A DNA stretch of 30,823 bases from a virus, in IMG/VR virus record IMGVR_UViG_3300033183_000342, positions 1 to 30,823 of that record; one strand, given 5' to 3'. The position numbers were made by a program, and so were the translations under genes. The notes under the pieces are model-generated. The model made no database searches. It saw nothing but the letters and a program-made list of their open reading frames with translations, and had not been told where the DNA came from. Of this stretch, positions 14,158-18,750 are shown in pieces (the first letter of the stretch is position 1; the number at the start of each line of letters is the position of its first letter).

Positions 14158-14372
14158 TCTTTCTCCTTTTTAACAGAGTATTTATCTTCATACTTAGCGA
14201 TCTCTAAACCTACCCTAGTCGTAAAGTCATGGGCATCTAAATAAACTGAGATCAGCTCTTTAAGTTTAGCTTTATCTACAGGGTCTGCCACCTTGTCGGT
14301 GAGGTGGTTCAAAGACAAGACCTTATACGCACGAGCTTTATCCCTCTTTTCAACCCACTTGTCTTTAAACAT
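14154..14372 (-). CDS. Small charged helical protein (72 aa)
   Basis: The ATG at 14372 has AGGAG 5 bases upstream and overlaps the TGA of the previous gene (TGATG). The protein is mostly helical and basic (MFKDKWVEKRDKARAYKVLS, KAKLKELISVYLDAHDFTTR, KYEDKYSVKKEKE). No domain recognised. It is the second gene of a tightly coupled operon. Confidence 0.65.
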   Translation of the reverse strand: MFKDKWVEKRDKARAYKVLSLNHLTDKVADPVDKAKLKELISVYLDAHDFTTRVGLEIAKYEDKYSVKKEKE

Positions 14373-14587
14373 CACATCTCCTTGTATTCAAAACTCCCGT
14401 CCGAATAGTTGAACCTCTGATAGTTAACACGCTCTACTGAAAAGGACATGGGATTGCTTAGAAAGCTCTGCAATGAATAGGGCTTGTTATCAGCATACAG
14501 GGAAATGATCTTATTCTTGAGCAAAGACTGATCGACCTCAATGTACGATTTCTTGCCGTCTTTCTTGGTGAACTTAACTTTTTTCAT
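14372..14587 (-). CDS. Small basic protein (71 aa)
   Basis: This 71-aa product begins MKKVKFTKKDGKKSYIEVD and contains a beta-rich end (FSVERVNYQRFNYSDGSFEY). Only a weak GTGAG site precedes the ATG. Just upstream is TTTAACCCTTATGTGAG, a degenerate version of the GTAACCCC motif. It is first in the 14587-13790 operon. Function unknown. Confidence 0.6.
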   Translation of the reverse strand: MKKVKFTKKDGKKSYIEVDQSLLKNKIISLYADNKPYSLQSFLSNPMSFSVERVNYQRFNYSDGSFEYKEM

Positions 14588-14674
14588 AATGGACTCACAT
14601 AAGGGTTAAACGCATTAGGGGCCAGTCAGTATAGGTATTCAAACTACCCTATCTGCTTGGCTTAACCCACCTAA

Positions 14675-14746
14675 TGATCCATACGGGATTTGAACCCGTG
14701 TTGCCGGCGTGAAAGGCCGGAGTCCTTACCACTAGACGAATGGACC
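14675..14746 (-). tRNA. tRNA-Glu (TTC)
   Basis: A 72-nt cloverleaf: acceptor GGTCCAT with ATGGATC, D arm TCGTCTAGTGGT, anticodon loop CTTTCAC, T loop TTCAAAT, discriminator A. It is transcribed from a good sigma70-type promoter just upstream (14769-14796). CCA is not encoded. Confidence 0.93.
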
Positions 14747-14768
14747 GTAAGTGTGGTGGGGTGAGTCT

Positions 14769-14796
14769 TTTATATGATCTAAAGGCTACCTTGCAA
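14769..14796 (-). promoter_or_regulatory. sigma70-type promoter for tRNA-Glu
   Basis: On the minus strand TTGCAA (-35) is followed after 16 bases by TATAAA (-10), embedded in ATCATATAAA. The start point would fall roughly 15-20 bases before the tRNA. Confidence 0.55.
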
Positions 14797-14802
14797 GTTT
14801 TT

Positions 14803-15155
14803 TTAGTCGGGGAGTGTGAAGTAGCGTGGATCGGGGTTCTCCACAAGGAAAGCCACGATGTCCTCATCAGCCCCCTTACTAAGCACCTTGAGATCGCTCT
14901 CCTCGGACAACCGACAGTCATACTCGAAGAAGCCTCGAAGCGTGTCTAAGAGCTTATACTCTTTGAGGAGATGATGGACCGATCAAGGCTCTCATGGGGC
15001 CAGACGAGAGTCCCATCGAGGTAGTTTCTCCCACAGCCCATCATGGCAAACTGCCGAGCAAGGAAGGGGAGGTCGGGGTTCTCAAGGTGAGACTTGATCT
15101 CACGCTCAAAAGACCGGACATAGTTGAAGTGGTTGTAGTTTAAGTCGTATGGCAT
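14803..15155 (-). CDS. Hypothetical protein split by a -1 frameshift
   Basis: The ATG at 15155 (AAAGGAG upstream) opens a frame of 69 residues ending SIISSKSISS at 14946. The -1 frame then continues with good coding character (HLLKEYKLLDTLRGFFEYDC, SDLKVLSKGADEDIVAFLVE, PRYFTLPD) to TAA 14803-14805, but has no start codon near its beginning. Joining the frames around 14965-14990 gives a 117-aa protein. The shift may be a mutation, or recoding at TCA-AAG, where a Lys tRNA could slip from AAG to AAA. A GTAACCCC motif lies 24 bases upstream of the start. Function unknown. Confidence 0.6.
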
Positions 15156-15178
15156 TTTTGTTCTCCTTTACGAAGTGA

Positions 15179-15196
15179 TATAGATAAGGGGTTACA
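15179..15196 (-). promoter_or_regulatory. GTAACCCC-type promoter-like motif
   Basis: The minus strand reads TGTAACCCCTTATCTATA, a perfect consensus copy, 24 bases before the start at 15155. The stop codon of the small upstream gene (15192-15194) lies inside it. Confidence 0.65.
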
Positions 15197-15275
15197 CCTT
15201 GTTCAAGTAGAGGTGTAAATCAAACGCTGGTGCGAACACCATAGCGAAGATGACGGACATGATTACAAAGCTCAT
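15192..15275 (-). CDS. 27-aa hydrophobic peptide
   Basis: The ATG at 15275 has AGGAG 5-6 bases upstream and a GTAACCCC-type motif 33 bases upstream. The product (MSFVIMSVIFAMVFAPAFDL then HLYLNKV) is one short hydrophobic helix. It sits alone between two promoter-like motifs, which supports expression despite its size. A small membrane peptide is the best description. Confidence 0.5.
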   Translation of the reverse strand: MSFVIMSVIFAMVFAPAFDLHLYLNKV

Positions 15276-15307
15276 TCTTGCTCCTAGTGGTTGTTGATAC
15301 ACTAGGC

Positions 15308-15325
15308 TATAAATAAGGGGTTACG
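15308..15325 (-). promoter_or_regulatory. GTAACCCC-type promoter-like motif
   Basis: The minus strand reads CGTAACCCCTTATTTATA, one base off consensus, 33 bases before the 27-aa peptide start. It overlaps the stop region of the gene at 15321-15581. Confidence 0.6.
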
Positions 15326-15581
15326 ACTCTGATCGTAGCTTCTTCAACCCCTCAAGATTAAGCTCTGTATTTGGCTCTGTATCGAACTTTTCTCGGTTCT
15401 CTAGCCAACCCCTTGCGATCTTGTCTAAAAGCTCTGGAGGTAGGCTTATAGTGACTCTATCGCCAATGATCTGAACGAACCCACCATGCTTATCTATTTG
15501 GAGGTAGACTGCATCACCCTCAAACATCTCCTGGTAGACATGGAAATCATCACCATGTGCGATGGTAGCTTTTGTACTCAT
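15321..15581 (-). CDS. Hypothetical protein (86 aa)
   Basis: This is an 86-aa soluble protein with AAGGAG before the ATG. A beta-rich first half (ATIAHGDDFHVYQEMFEGDA, VYLQIDKHGGFVQIIGDRVT) is followed by a helix (LPPELLDKIARGWLENREKF) and a charged end. It is the last protein gene before the RNA-rich region and lies 20 bases 3' of tRNA-Tyr. No family recognised. Confidence 0.7.
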   Translation of the reverse strand: MSTKATIAHGDDFHVYQEMFEGDAVYLQIDKHGGFVQIIGDRVTISLPPELLDKIARGWLENREKFDTEPNTELNLEGLKKLRSES

Positions 15582-15601
15582 GTGTTGAAACTCCTTGATA
15601 G

Positions 15602-15684
15602 TGGACAGGGCAGGATTTGAACCTGCGTACTCTCACGAGGTCAGATTTACAGTCTGATGCCTTTAACCACTCGGCCACCTGTCC
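15602..15684 (-). tRNA. tRNA-Tyr (GTA)
   Basis: An 83-nt class II tRNA: acceptor GGACAGG with CCTGTCC, D arm GGCCGAGTGG, anticodon loop CTGTAAA, long variable arm (CCTCGTGAGAGTAC), T loop TTCAAAT, discriminator A. CCA is not encoded. Confidence 0.93.
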
Positions 15685-15689
15685 AAAGC

Positions 15690-15761
15690 GGGTAGACCTA
15701 ATCTACCCATAGTAGTAAGGTCTAGGGAAATCCTAGACCAGTTCTAGTCATTTCTACTATG
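15690..15761 (-). ncRNA. Structured RNA elements 5' of tRNA-Tyr
   Basis: Two adjoining structures. GGGTAGA/TCTACCC makes a 7-bp hairpin at 15690-15708. Then an outer 7-8 bp stem (CATAGTAG with CTACTATG) encloses an 8-bp hairpin (GGTCTAGG/CCTAGACC). All stems are perfect. There is no credible protein frame. Either spacer processing signals or a small stable RNA. Confidence 0.5.
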
Positions 15762-15883
15762 AGTACACTCCCCTTAAACGAATAAGGGTTGAATGAGTCT
15801 CAGGGTAGGGTAGGCTTAGACCCTCCAAGTGCATACCACCATCAGCGTAAAGCCCAATGCTAACATTTTCATTAGTATAACTG

Positions 15884-15943
15884 CTTACAGGATTTCTCCT
15901 GTAAGGGTAGGATTCTACATATACCATTTGCTGGTATATGTAG
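15884..15943 (-). ncRNA. Two perfect hairpins
   Basis: CTTACAGGA with TCCTGTAAG (9 bp; a GAAA tetraloop on the minus strand) at 15884-15905, and CTACATATACCA with TGGTATATGTAG (12 bp, 5-base loop) at 15915-15943. Stems of this length are unlikely by chance in 60 bases. The rest of the 15762-15950 stretch holds weaker pairings (for example CCCTT/AAGGG) and no gene I can support. Confidence 0.5.
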
Positions 15944-15957
15944 AGTATCACTACTCA

Positions 15958-16078
15958 AGTTAAGTAATATGTCATTTACGCCACCCCATGTGGTGGGTTT
16001 CGACTAGCTTAGTAATGGGGAGACTTCTGTCGGAAGGGAAATGTTAACGAACCCCCGACAGCAGACACTTACTTAACT
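15958..16078 (-). ncRNA. 121-nt structured RNA closed by a 10-bp stem
   Basis: AGTTAAGTAA at 15958-15967 pairs perfectly with TTACTTAACT at 16069-16078. Inside are CCACC/GGTGG (15981-15996) and CTGTCGG/CCGACAG (16027-16061). This makes a three-way-junction-like fold lying 6 bases 3' of the Thr-like tRNA on the minus strand. Not a recognised RNA family. Confidence 0.55.
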
Positions 16079-16084
16079 CCAACT

Positions 16085-16156
16085 TGTACCCACTAGGACT
16101 TACACCTAGACCTCTCATCTACAACGATGAGGCTCTGTTCGTTGAGCTACAGGTAC
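16085..16156 (-). tRNA. Aberrant tRNA, Thr(TGT)-like
   Basis: 72 nt with an intact acceptor (GTACCTG/TGGGTAC), D stem (GCTC/GAGC), anticodon stem (CTCAT/ATGAG) and T stem (CTAGG/CCTAG). The loops are abnormal. The anticodon loop is 8 nt (CGTTGTAG, best read as TGT), the D loop (AACGAACA) lacks the GG pair, and the T loop is TGTAAGT instead of TTCRANY. Both partners of the elbow contact are therefore missing. It may be decaying, or a specialised tRNA. CCA is not encoded. Confidence 0.6.
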
Positions 16157-16162
16157 ATAAGC

Positions 16163-16231
16163 GATCCCTAAACAAAGAAGCGACCAACAACCTAGAAGCT
16201 ATCTTTGCACAACCCATTTACATGAGGGATC
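16163..16231 (-). ncRNA. 69-nt structured RNA with 7-bp closing stem
   Basis: GATCCCT (16163-16169) pairs with AGGGATC (16225-16231), the length of a tRNA acceptor. An inner CAAAGA/TCTTTG stem (16173-16207) is supported by an adjacent GC pair. It lacks a T arm and anticodon loop. It lies between the Thr-like tRNA and tRNA-Asn. Confidence 0.5.
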
Positions 16232-16264
16232 ATGGTTGCTCTTAACCACCAACCAAAGGAGGTA

Positions 16265-16338
16265 CGCTCACTCAAGGATTTGAACCTTGGACCCACGGAT
16301 TAACAGTCCGTTGCTCTAACCAACTGAGCTAAGTGAGC
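16265..16338 (-). tRNA. tRNA-Asn (GTT)
   Basis: A 74-nt cloverleaf: acceptor GCTCACT with AGTGAGC, D arm TAGCTCAGTTGGTTAGAGC, anticodon loop CTGTTAA, T loop TTCAAAT, discriminator G. CCA is not encoded. Confidence 0.93.
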
Positions 16339-16345
16339 AAAAGAA

Positions 16346-16405
16346 ACCCCAAGACCATAACCCAAAGGTCAACGCTCAAATCGAAAAAGGAAATGAACTT
16401 GGGGT
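16346..16405 (-). ncRNA. 60-nt structured RNA with 8-bp closing stem
   Basis: ACCCCAAG (16346-16353) pairs perfectly with CTTGGGGT (16398-16405); GACC/GGTC (16353-16370) forms an inner hairpin. It fills the gap between tRNA-Asn and tRNA-Gly almost completely, leaving 7 and 3 bases. Confidence 0.5.
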
Positions 16406-16408
16406 CAA

Positions 16409-16481
16409 AGCAAGAGACGGGTCTCGAACCCGCGACATTCAGCTTGGAAGGCTGACGCTCTACCGACTGAGCTACTCTTGC
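16409..16481 (-). tRNA. tRNA-Gly (TCC)
   Basis: A 73-nt cloverleaf: acceptor GCAAGAG with TCTCTTGC region, D arm TAGCTCAGTCGGTAGAGC, anticodon loop CTTCCAA, T loop TTCGAGA, discriminator T. The stop codon of the upstream membrane-protein gene lies inside its 5' end. CCA is not encoded. Confidence 0.92.
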
Positions 16482-16744
16482 GATTTACTTTCAAACAACT
16501 CTGATGTCATTTCTAGTTTCACTTGGACTATCTTCTTCTCAAGTATCGTTGTAGCTACCCAACCAATAAGTGCAAGAAACGCCCAAGAAATCAAATAAGG
16601 TGTGTCTCCATTCTTGAATGTGACTACATAGAAGATGAGCATGAAAAAACAAACATAATGAAGCCCCTCACAGATACTCAAGTATTTATCGAGCTTCATT
16701 TTCTTGTTCACAAGAATTCTTAGATCTTCTACTCTCTTAGACAT
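16472..16744 (-). CDS. Two-helix membrane protein overlapping tRNA-Gly
   Basis: This is a 90-aa protein from ATG 16744, where AAAGGA lies 8 bases upstream; the longer frame to 16849 lacks such a site. A basic N-terminus (MSKRVEDLRILVNKKMKLDK) is followed by two hydrophobic helices (LHYVCFFMLIFYVVTF and ISWAFLALIGWVATTIL) and a charged tail. The last codons and the TAG stop lie in the first ten bases of tRNA-Gly, so mRNA and tRNA compete for the same transcript end. Function unknown. Confidence 0.65.
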   Translation of the reverse strand: MSKRVEDLRILVNKKMKLDKYLSICEGLHYVCFFMLIFYVVTFKNGDTPYLISWAFLALIGWVATTILEKKIVQVKLEMTSELFESKSQE

Positions 16745-16896
16745 GACACATTCCTTTTTGACATAAGATTGGCTCACACCCCTTCTACCAAAGATAGATG
16801 AGATGTGAACGAGAGGAATGAGCAGACTTCCCCGATACCGTATTCGCATTGGTGTAATGCCCTCGCTTCACCTTTAAACATTTTTGGAATACTCCC

Positions 16897-16938
16897 CTCT
16901 TGGTTAGGTTATGTTGCGAAACCATAGTTCCCCAAGAG
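16897..16938 (-). ncRNA. 42-nt stem-loop with 7-bp closing stem
   Basis: CTCTTGG (16897-16903) pairs with CCAAGAG (16932-16938); GGTT/AACC inside. The 16745-16896 stretch upstream of the membrane-protein gene holds only weaker pairings and no supported gene. Confidence 0.4.
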
Positions 16939-16982
16939 CTACATCTTCATCTACGGTGGCAATCAGAAGCGTAAGCATCCCC

Positions 16983-17014
16983 CAGACAAGACCCTTTCGG
17001 CAAACGCTTGTCTG
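16983..17014 (-). ncRNA. Hairpin with perfect 8-bp stem
   Basis: CAGACAAG (16983-16990) pairs with CTTGTCTG (17007-17014) around a 16-base loop. It is followed 6 bases later by the next structured element. Confidence 0.4.
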
Positions 17015-17020
17015 TTTCCC

Positions 17021-17070
17021 CATTCCCTCTATGCGTCCGTTTGAAGAGTTCCTATTAGGAACAGGGAGTG
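17021..17070 (-). ncRNA. 50-nt structured RNA with 8-bp closing stem
   Basis: CATTCCCT (17021-17028) pairs with AGGGAGTG (17063-17070, one G-T pair). GTTCC/GGAAC (17048-17062) forms a hairpin stacked directly on it. It abuts the 3' end of the tRNA-like RNA at 17069-17170. Confidence 0.45.
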
Positions 17071-17170
17071 GTTGCTTGATCTGGAATCGAACCAGAGTTT
17101 GAACCTCTTAAAGAAGCACCAACCCTATTAGAGATGACTCTCCAATAAGAGGTTGAATACCAATCAAGCA
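17069..17170 (-). ncRNA. tRNA-like RNA with encoded CCA and non-tRNA interior
   Basis: The ends are tRNA-like: a 7-bp acceptor (TGCTTGA/TCAAGCA), a canonical T arm (TCTGG, loop TTCGATT, CCAGA), discriminator A and an encoded CCA. Between acceptor and T arm there is no normal D or anticodon arm. Instead comes a single-stranded TTGGTATTC and then an 8-bp helix (AACCTCTT/AAGAGGTT) capped by a 37-nt region with its own hairpin (AGAG/CTCT). This plan resembles the tRNA-like domain of tmRNA in miniature. A tRNA carrying a small insertion is the alternative. Confidence 0.55.
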
Positions 17171-17172
17171 AA

Positions 17173-17246
17173 CGCACCAGGTAGGACTCGAACCTACGAC
17201 CAATGGCTTAGAAGGCCACTGCTCTATCCAACTGAGCTACTGGTGC
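17173..17246 (-). tRNA. tRNA-Arg (TCT)
   Basis: A 74-nt cloverleaf: acceptor GCACCAG with CTGGTGC, D arm TAGCTCAGTTGGATAGAGC, anticodon loop CTTCTAA, T loop TTCGAGT, discriminator G. Only 2 bases separate it from the tRNA-like RNA. CCA is not encoded. Confidence 0.93.
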
Positions 17247-17251
17247 AAAGT

Positions 17252-17341
17252 TAGACCCTCAAAAACTCATACTTTATCCCAATACACCATTCAACATAAA
17301 AGCTAAGTTAATATGTAGAATGAAAAAGATATGAGGGTCTA
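17252..17341 (-). ncRNA. 90-nt structured RNA with 10-bp closing stem
   Basis: TAGACCCTCA (17252-17261) pairs perfectly with TGAGGGTCTA (17332-17341). An inner stem pairs CATTC-A-ACATA with TATGT-A-GAATG (17288-17322, ten pairs around one A-A mismatch). AT-rich linkers join them. Together these make about 20 supported pairs. No protein frame. Confidence 0.6.
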
Positions 17342-17345
17342 GTAC

Positions 17346-17488
17346 ATCTGTGGGAGTCGAACCCGACAAGCTCCACCAAGAGGAGTCAGACATATTAAGC
17401 GTTCCGTTTTCGCTCTACCCTACGGAACAACTAGGGGGAGTATCTTCCAAAGAAGAAAGAGCTGATCTGATTTGCCTACCCCACAGAT
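17346..17488 (-). ncRNA. 143-nt structured RNA with 9-bp closing stem and T-arm-like end
   Basis: ATCTGTGGG (17346-17354) pairs with CCCACAGAT (17480-17488). The 3' end on the minus strand reads GTCGGGTTCGACTCCC, a T-loop-like sequence similar to the ends of tRNAs and tmRNAs, but its stem overlaps the closing stem. Internal hairpins include GTTCCG/CGGAAC, TCTTC/GAAGA and CTCC/GGAG with a 7-base loop; TGATCTG/CAGATCA competes with the closing stem. A standard tRNA does not fit. Confidence 0.5.
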
Positions 17489-17573
17489 CAAAGGGTAAGG
17501 AATGTCTGGGTAAGACACAAGGCATTGTTCAACACGACCTCATTTAAGAGGTCAAGGTTGATCTTGTCAAGTC

Positions 17574-17651
17574 TCATTTAGACTTCGGGGTATTTCCGCG
17601 TCCACCACCACTTGGGTTTCCGGACTTGGATGGATAGTTAGGGTTTCCCAT
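17574..17651 (-). CDS. Possible 25-aa Gly/Pro/Asn-rich peptide
   Basis: ATG 17651 follows GGAG by 8 bases. The product begins MGNPNYPSKSGNPSGGGRGN and ends TPKSK, with no hydrophobic residues apart from the start Met and a single Tyr. The stop lies in a small hairpin (AAGTCT/AGACTT, 17569-17585). It is embedded in an RNA-rich stretch, so it may be coincidence, a leader peptide, or a reading frame carried by a structured RNA. Confidence 0.35.
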   Translation of the reverse strand: MGNPNYPSKSGNPSGGGRGNTPKSK

Positions 17652-17679
17652 GACTATACTCCATGATTATCAATAGAAA

Positions 17680-17825
17680 TCTCTCAAGTTTGGACTAACT
17701 AGGTCAGAGAGAATCACCCCACCACATTATCTCACGGCGACCCCCCACATGGTAGATTTTGAGGGATTACAGGCTTACTCCTAGACTTGTAAGCAGTTCT
17801 TTATTTTCTAAGGTTATTGTCTAGG
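17680..17825 (-). ncRNA. Structured segment with several stems
   Basis: TCTCTC/GAGAGA (17680-17712), GCTTAC/GTAAGC (17773-17794) and CCTAGAC/GTCTAGG (17780-17825) are perfect stems, the last two mutually exclusive. GGCTTAC here can also pair with GTAAGCC at 17845-17851, linking it to the next element. The stretch 17489-17573 adds a GACCTC/GAGGTC hairpin (17536-17553). I see no gene besides the short peptide frame. Confidence 0.4.
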
Positions 17826-17833
17826 ATAAGACC

Positions 17834-17887
17834 CTCCCACCATTGTAAGCCTAATTTCCCCTAGTTAAAATAAAGGAATGGTGGGAG
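17834..17887 (-). ncRNA. 54-nt stem-loop with perfect 11-bp stem
   Basis: CTCCCACCATT (17834-17844) pairs perfectly with AATGGTGGGAG (17877-17887). The 32-nt loop contains GTAAGCC, which can pair upstream. It ends 7 bases from tRNA-Arg(CCT). Confidence 0.55.
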
Positions 17888-17894
17888 AACCTAG

Positions 17895-17968
17895 TACACC
17901 CAGCAGGACTCGAACCTGCGACACCCACTTTAGGAAAGTGGTGCTCTATCCAGCTGAGCTATGGGTGC
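17895..17968 (-). tRNA. tRNA-Arg (CCT)
   Basis: A 74-nt cloverleaf: acceptor GCACCCA with TGGGTGT (one G-T pair), D arm TAGCTCAGCTGGATAGAGC, anticodon loop TTCCTAA, T loop TTCGAGT, discriminator A. CCA is not encoded. It reads AGG and complements the TCT tRNA-Arg at 17173. Confidence 0.92.
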
Positions 17969-17973
17969 AAAGC

Positions 17974-18039
17974 TGATCTTCCCCTTGTCCAGCAACGCTT
18001 ACCTACACACCCAGTAAAAGAGGTAGATAGGGGAGATCA
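17974..18039 (-). ncRNA. 66-nt structured RNA with 10-bp bulged closing stem
   Basis: TGATCT and CCCC (17974-17984, one bulged T) pair with GGGGAGATCA (18030-18039); TACCT/AGGTA is the inner stem. It fills the gap between tRNA-Arg(CCT) and the truncated tRNA-like gene. Confidence 0.5.
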
Positions 18040-18042
18040 TAA

Positions 18043-18105
18043 AGCCAAGGCGAGGACTCGAACCTCACATCACCAAATGGTGTCTTGCCGTTAAACGACT
18101 TGACT
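18043..18105 (-). tRNA. Truncated tRNA, Gln-like
   Basis: 63 nt. An acceptor-type stem (AGTCAAG/CTTGGCT), a Glu/Gln-type D arm (TCGTTTAACGG) and a canonical T arm (TGAGG, TTCGAGT, CCTCG) are present. The anticodon arm is shortened to CACC-ATTT-GGTG, about 10 nt too short to hold a 7-base loop. TTG (Gln) can be read only if the stem is opened. Either a deletion pseudogene or a minimal tRNA. Confidence 0.5.
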
Positions 18106-18202
18106 CAAGTTAAGATCACACGAGTTTTCAAAGATGAATGTCAAGCGTCCATTGACGCTCACATGGGTATTATACAAAAGCACACTCGAAAGGAACAAAA
18201 AA

Positions 18203-18466
18203 ATGGACGAACTTATCTACCTCGAACCAAGAAATGTCTTTGATGAAATGATTATCGGTGTAGCTTCAAGACCTTACGCCATAGTATATGACCTCGATGC
18301 CATGATTTCTTACTGGACCAAAGAGTTTCAAGACTGCGATACTGATGAAGAACGAGCCTCGGAGATGGCTTGGGAGTGGTACGAATACAATGTACTCGGT
18401 TCATATCTCGGTGAGAACACTCCCCTATATGTCTCTAAGTCATCCCTCGACCACATTGAAAACTGA
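18203..18466 (+). CDS. Hypothetical acidic protein (87 aa)
   Basis: The ATG at 18203 is chosen because AAAGGA precedes it; the upstream extension to 18134 is not supported by a ribosome-binding site. The product (MDELIYLEPRNVFDEMIIGV, YAIVYDLDAMISYWTKEF, ASEMAWEWYEYNVLGSYLGE) is acidic and aromatic with a conserved-looking E-P-R-N-x-F-D start. A GCGTC/GACGC dyad at 18145-18158 lies in its leader. The 3' end overlaps the convergent gene by 27 bases. Function unknown. Confidence 0.7.
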   Translation: MDELIYLEPRNVFDEMIIGVASRPYAIVYDLDAMISYWTKEFQDCDTDEERASEMAWEWYEYNVLGSYLGENTPLYVSKSSLDHIEN

Positions 18467-18739
18467 CTCTAAGCTCTCAAGGAATGAGTTTACATCAAAG
18501 CCAGAGTAGTCGGATAAACTCATTGAGATGGTATTCGTGAGCTTTGTCTTACTTTGAGTTAGACTCGCTCTAAATGTTGGTGGCGGGTTCTTCTTACGAT
18601 TAAAAGACTTGAGATAGATGTTCTCAAACTTTTTGTATTCTCGGTTAGCGAAGCTGAAGTCGATATACCCGACATGGTTCTCAAGTGTCGGGTCGATCTT
18701 TACTCGGCTCTTCACGACTAAAAGTCCTGGCTTCTTCAT
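18440..18739 (-). CDS. Small basic hypothetical protein (99 aa)
   Basis: This 99-aa product starts MKKPGLLVVKSRVKIDPTLE with AAGGAG upstream. It is basic in the middle (NIYLKSFNRKKNPPPTFRAS) and Ser/Leu-rich at the end. It lies 11 bases downstream of the ligase gene and is probably the second gene of the ligase transcript. No family recognised. Confidence 0.7.
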   Translation of the reverse strand: MKKPGLLVVKSRVKIDPTLENHVGYIDFSFANREYKKFENIYLKSFNRKKNPPPTFRASLTQSKTKLTNTISMSLSDYSGFDVNSFLESLESVFNVVEG

Positions 18740-18750
18740 ATATAGTCTCC

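Noticed and set aside
14649-14921. 90-aa minus-strand frame
   Set aside because: It runs through the tRNA-Glu gene and is out of phase with the better coding frame at 14803-14990.
14986-15155. The 69-aa product as a complete gene
   Set aside because: Its Ser/Ile-rich end looks non-native and the -1 frame continues with strong coding character.
15757-15951. Possible 64-aa minus-strand protein
   Set aside because: It spans two perfect hairpins (9 and 12 bp), has a GTG-type start without a ribosome-binding site, and lies in the RNA-rich segment. RNA structure explains it better.
16745-16849. N-terminal extension of the membrane protein to 16849
   Set aside because: No ribosome-binding site at the upstream start, whereas ATG 16744 has AAAGGA.
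17252-17887. GOLLD-type large RNA, known to sit near phage tRNAs
   Set aside because: Stems are split into small independent units by tRNA spacing. I cannot identify the GOLLD core by eye.
17344-17890. Full-length tmRNA
   Set aside because: A T-loop-like 3' end and a short internal frame are present, but the matching 5' acceptor strand is only 143 nt away, and no ANDENYALAA-type tag or G-U third pair is seen.
18134-18202. Longer N-terminus for the 18203-18466 protein
   Set aside because: It crosses a dyad and a promoter-like AT stretch and has no ribosome-binding site; ATG 18203 has AAAGGA.
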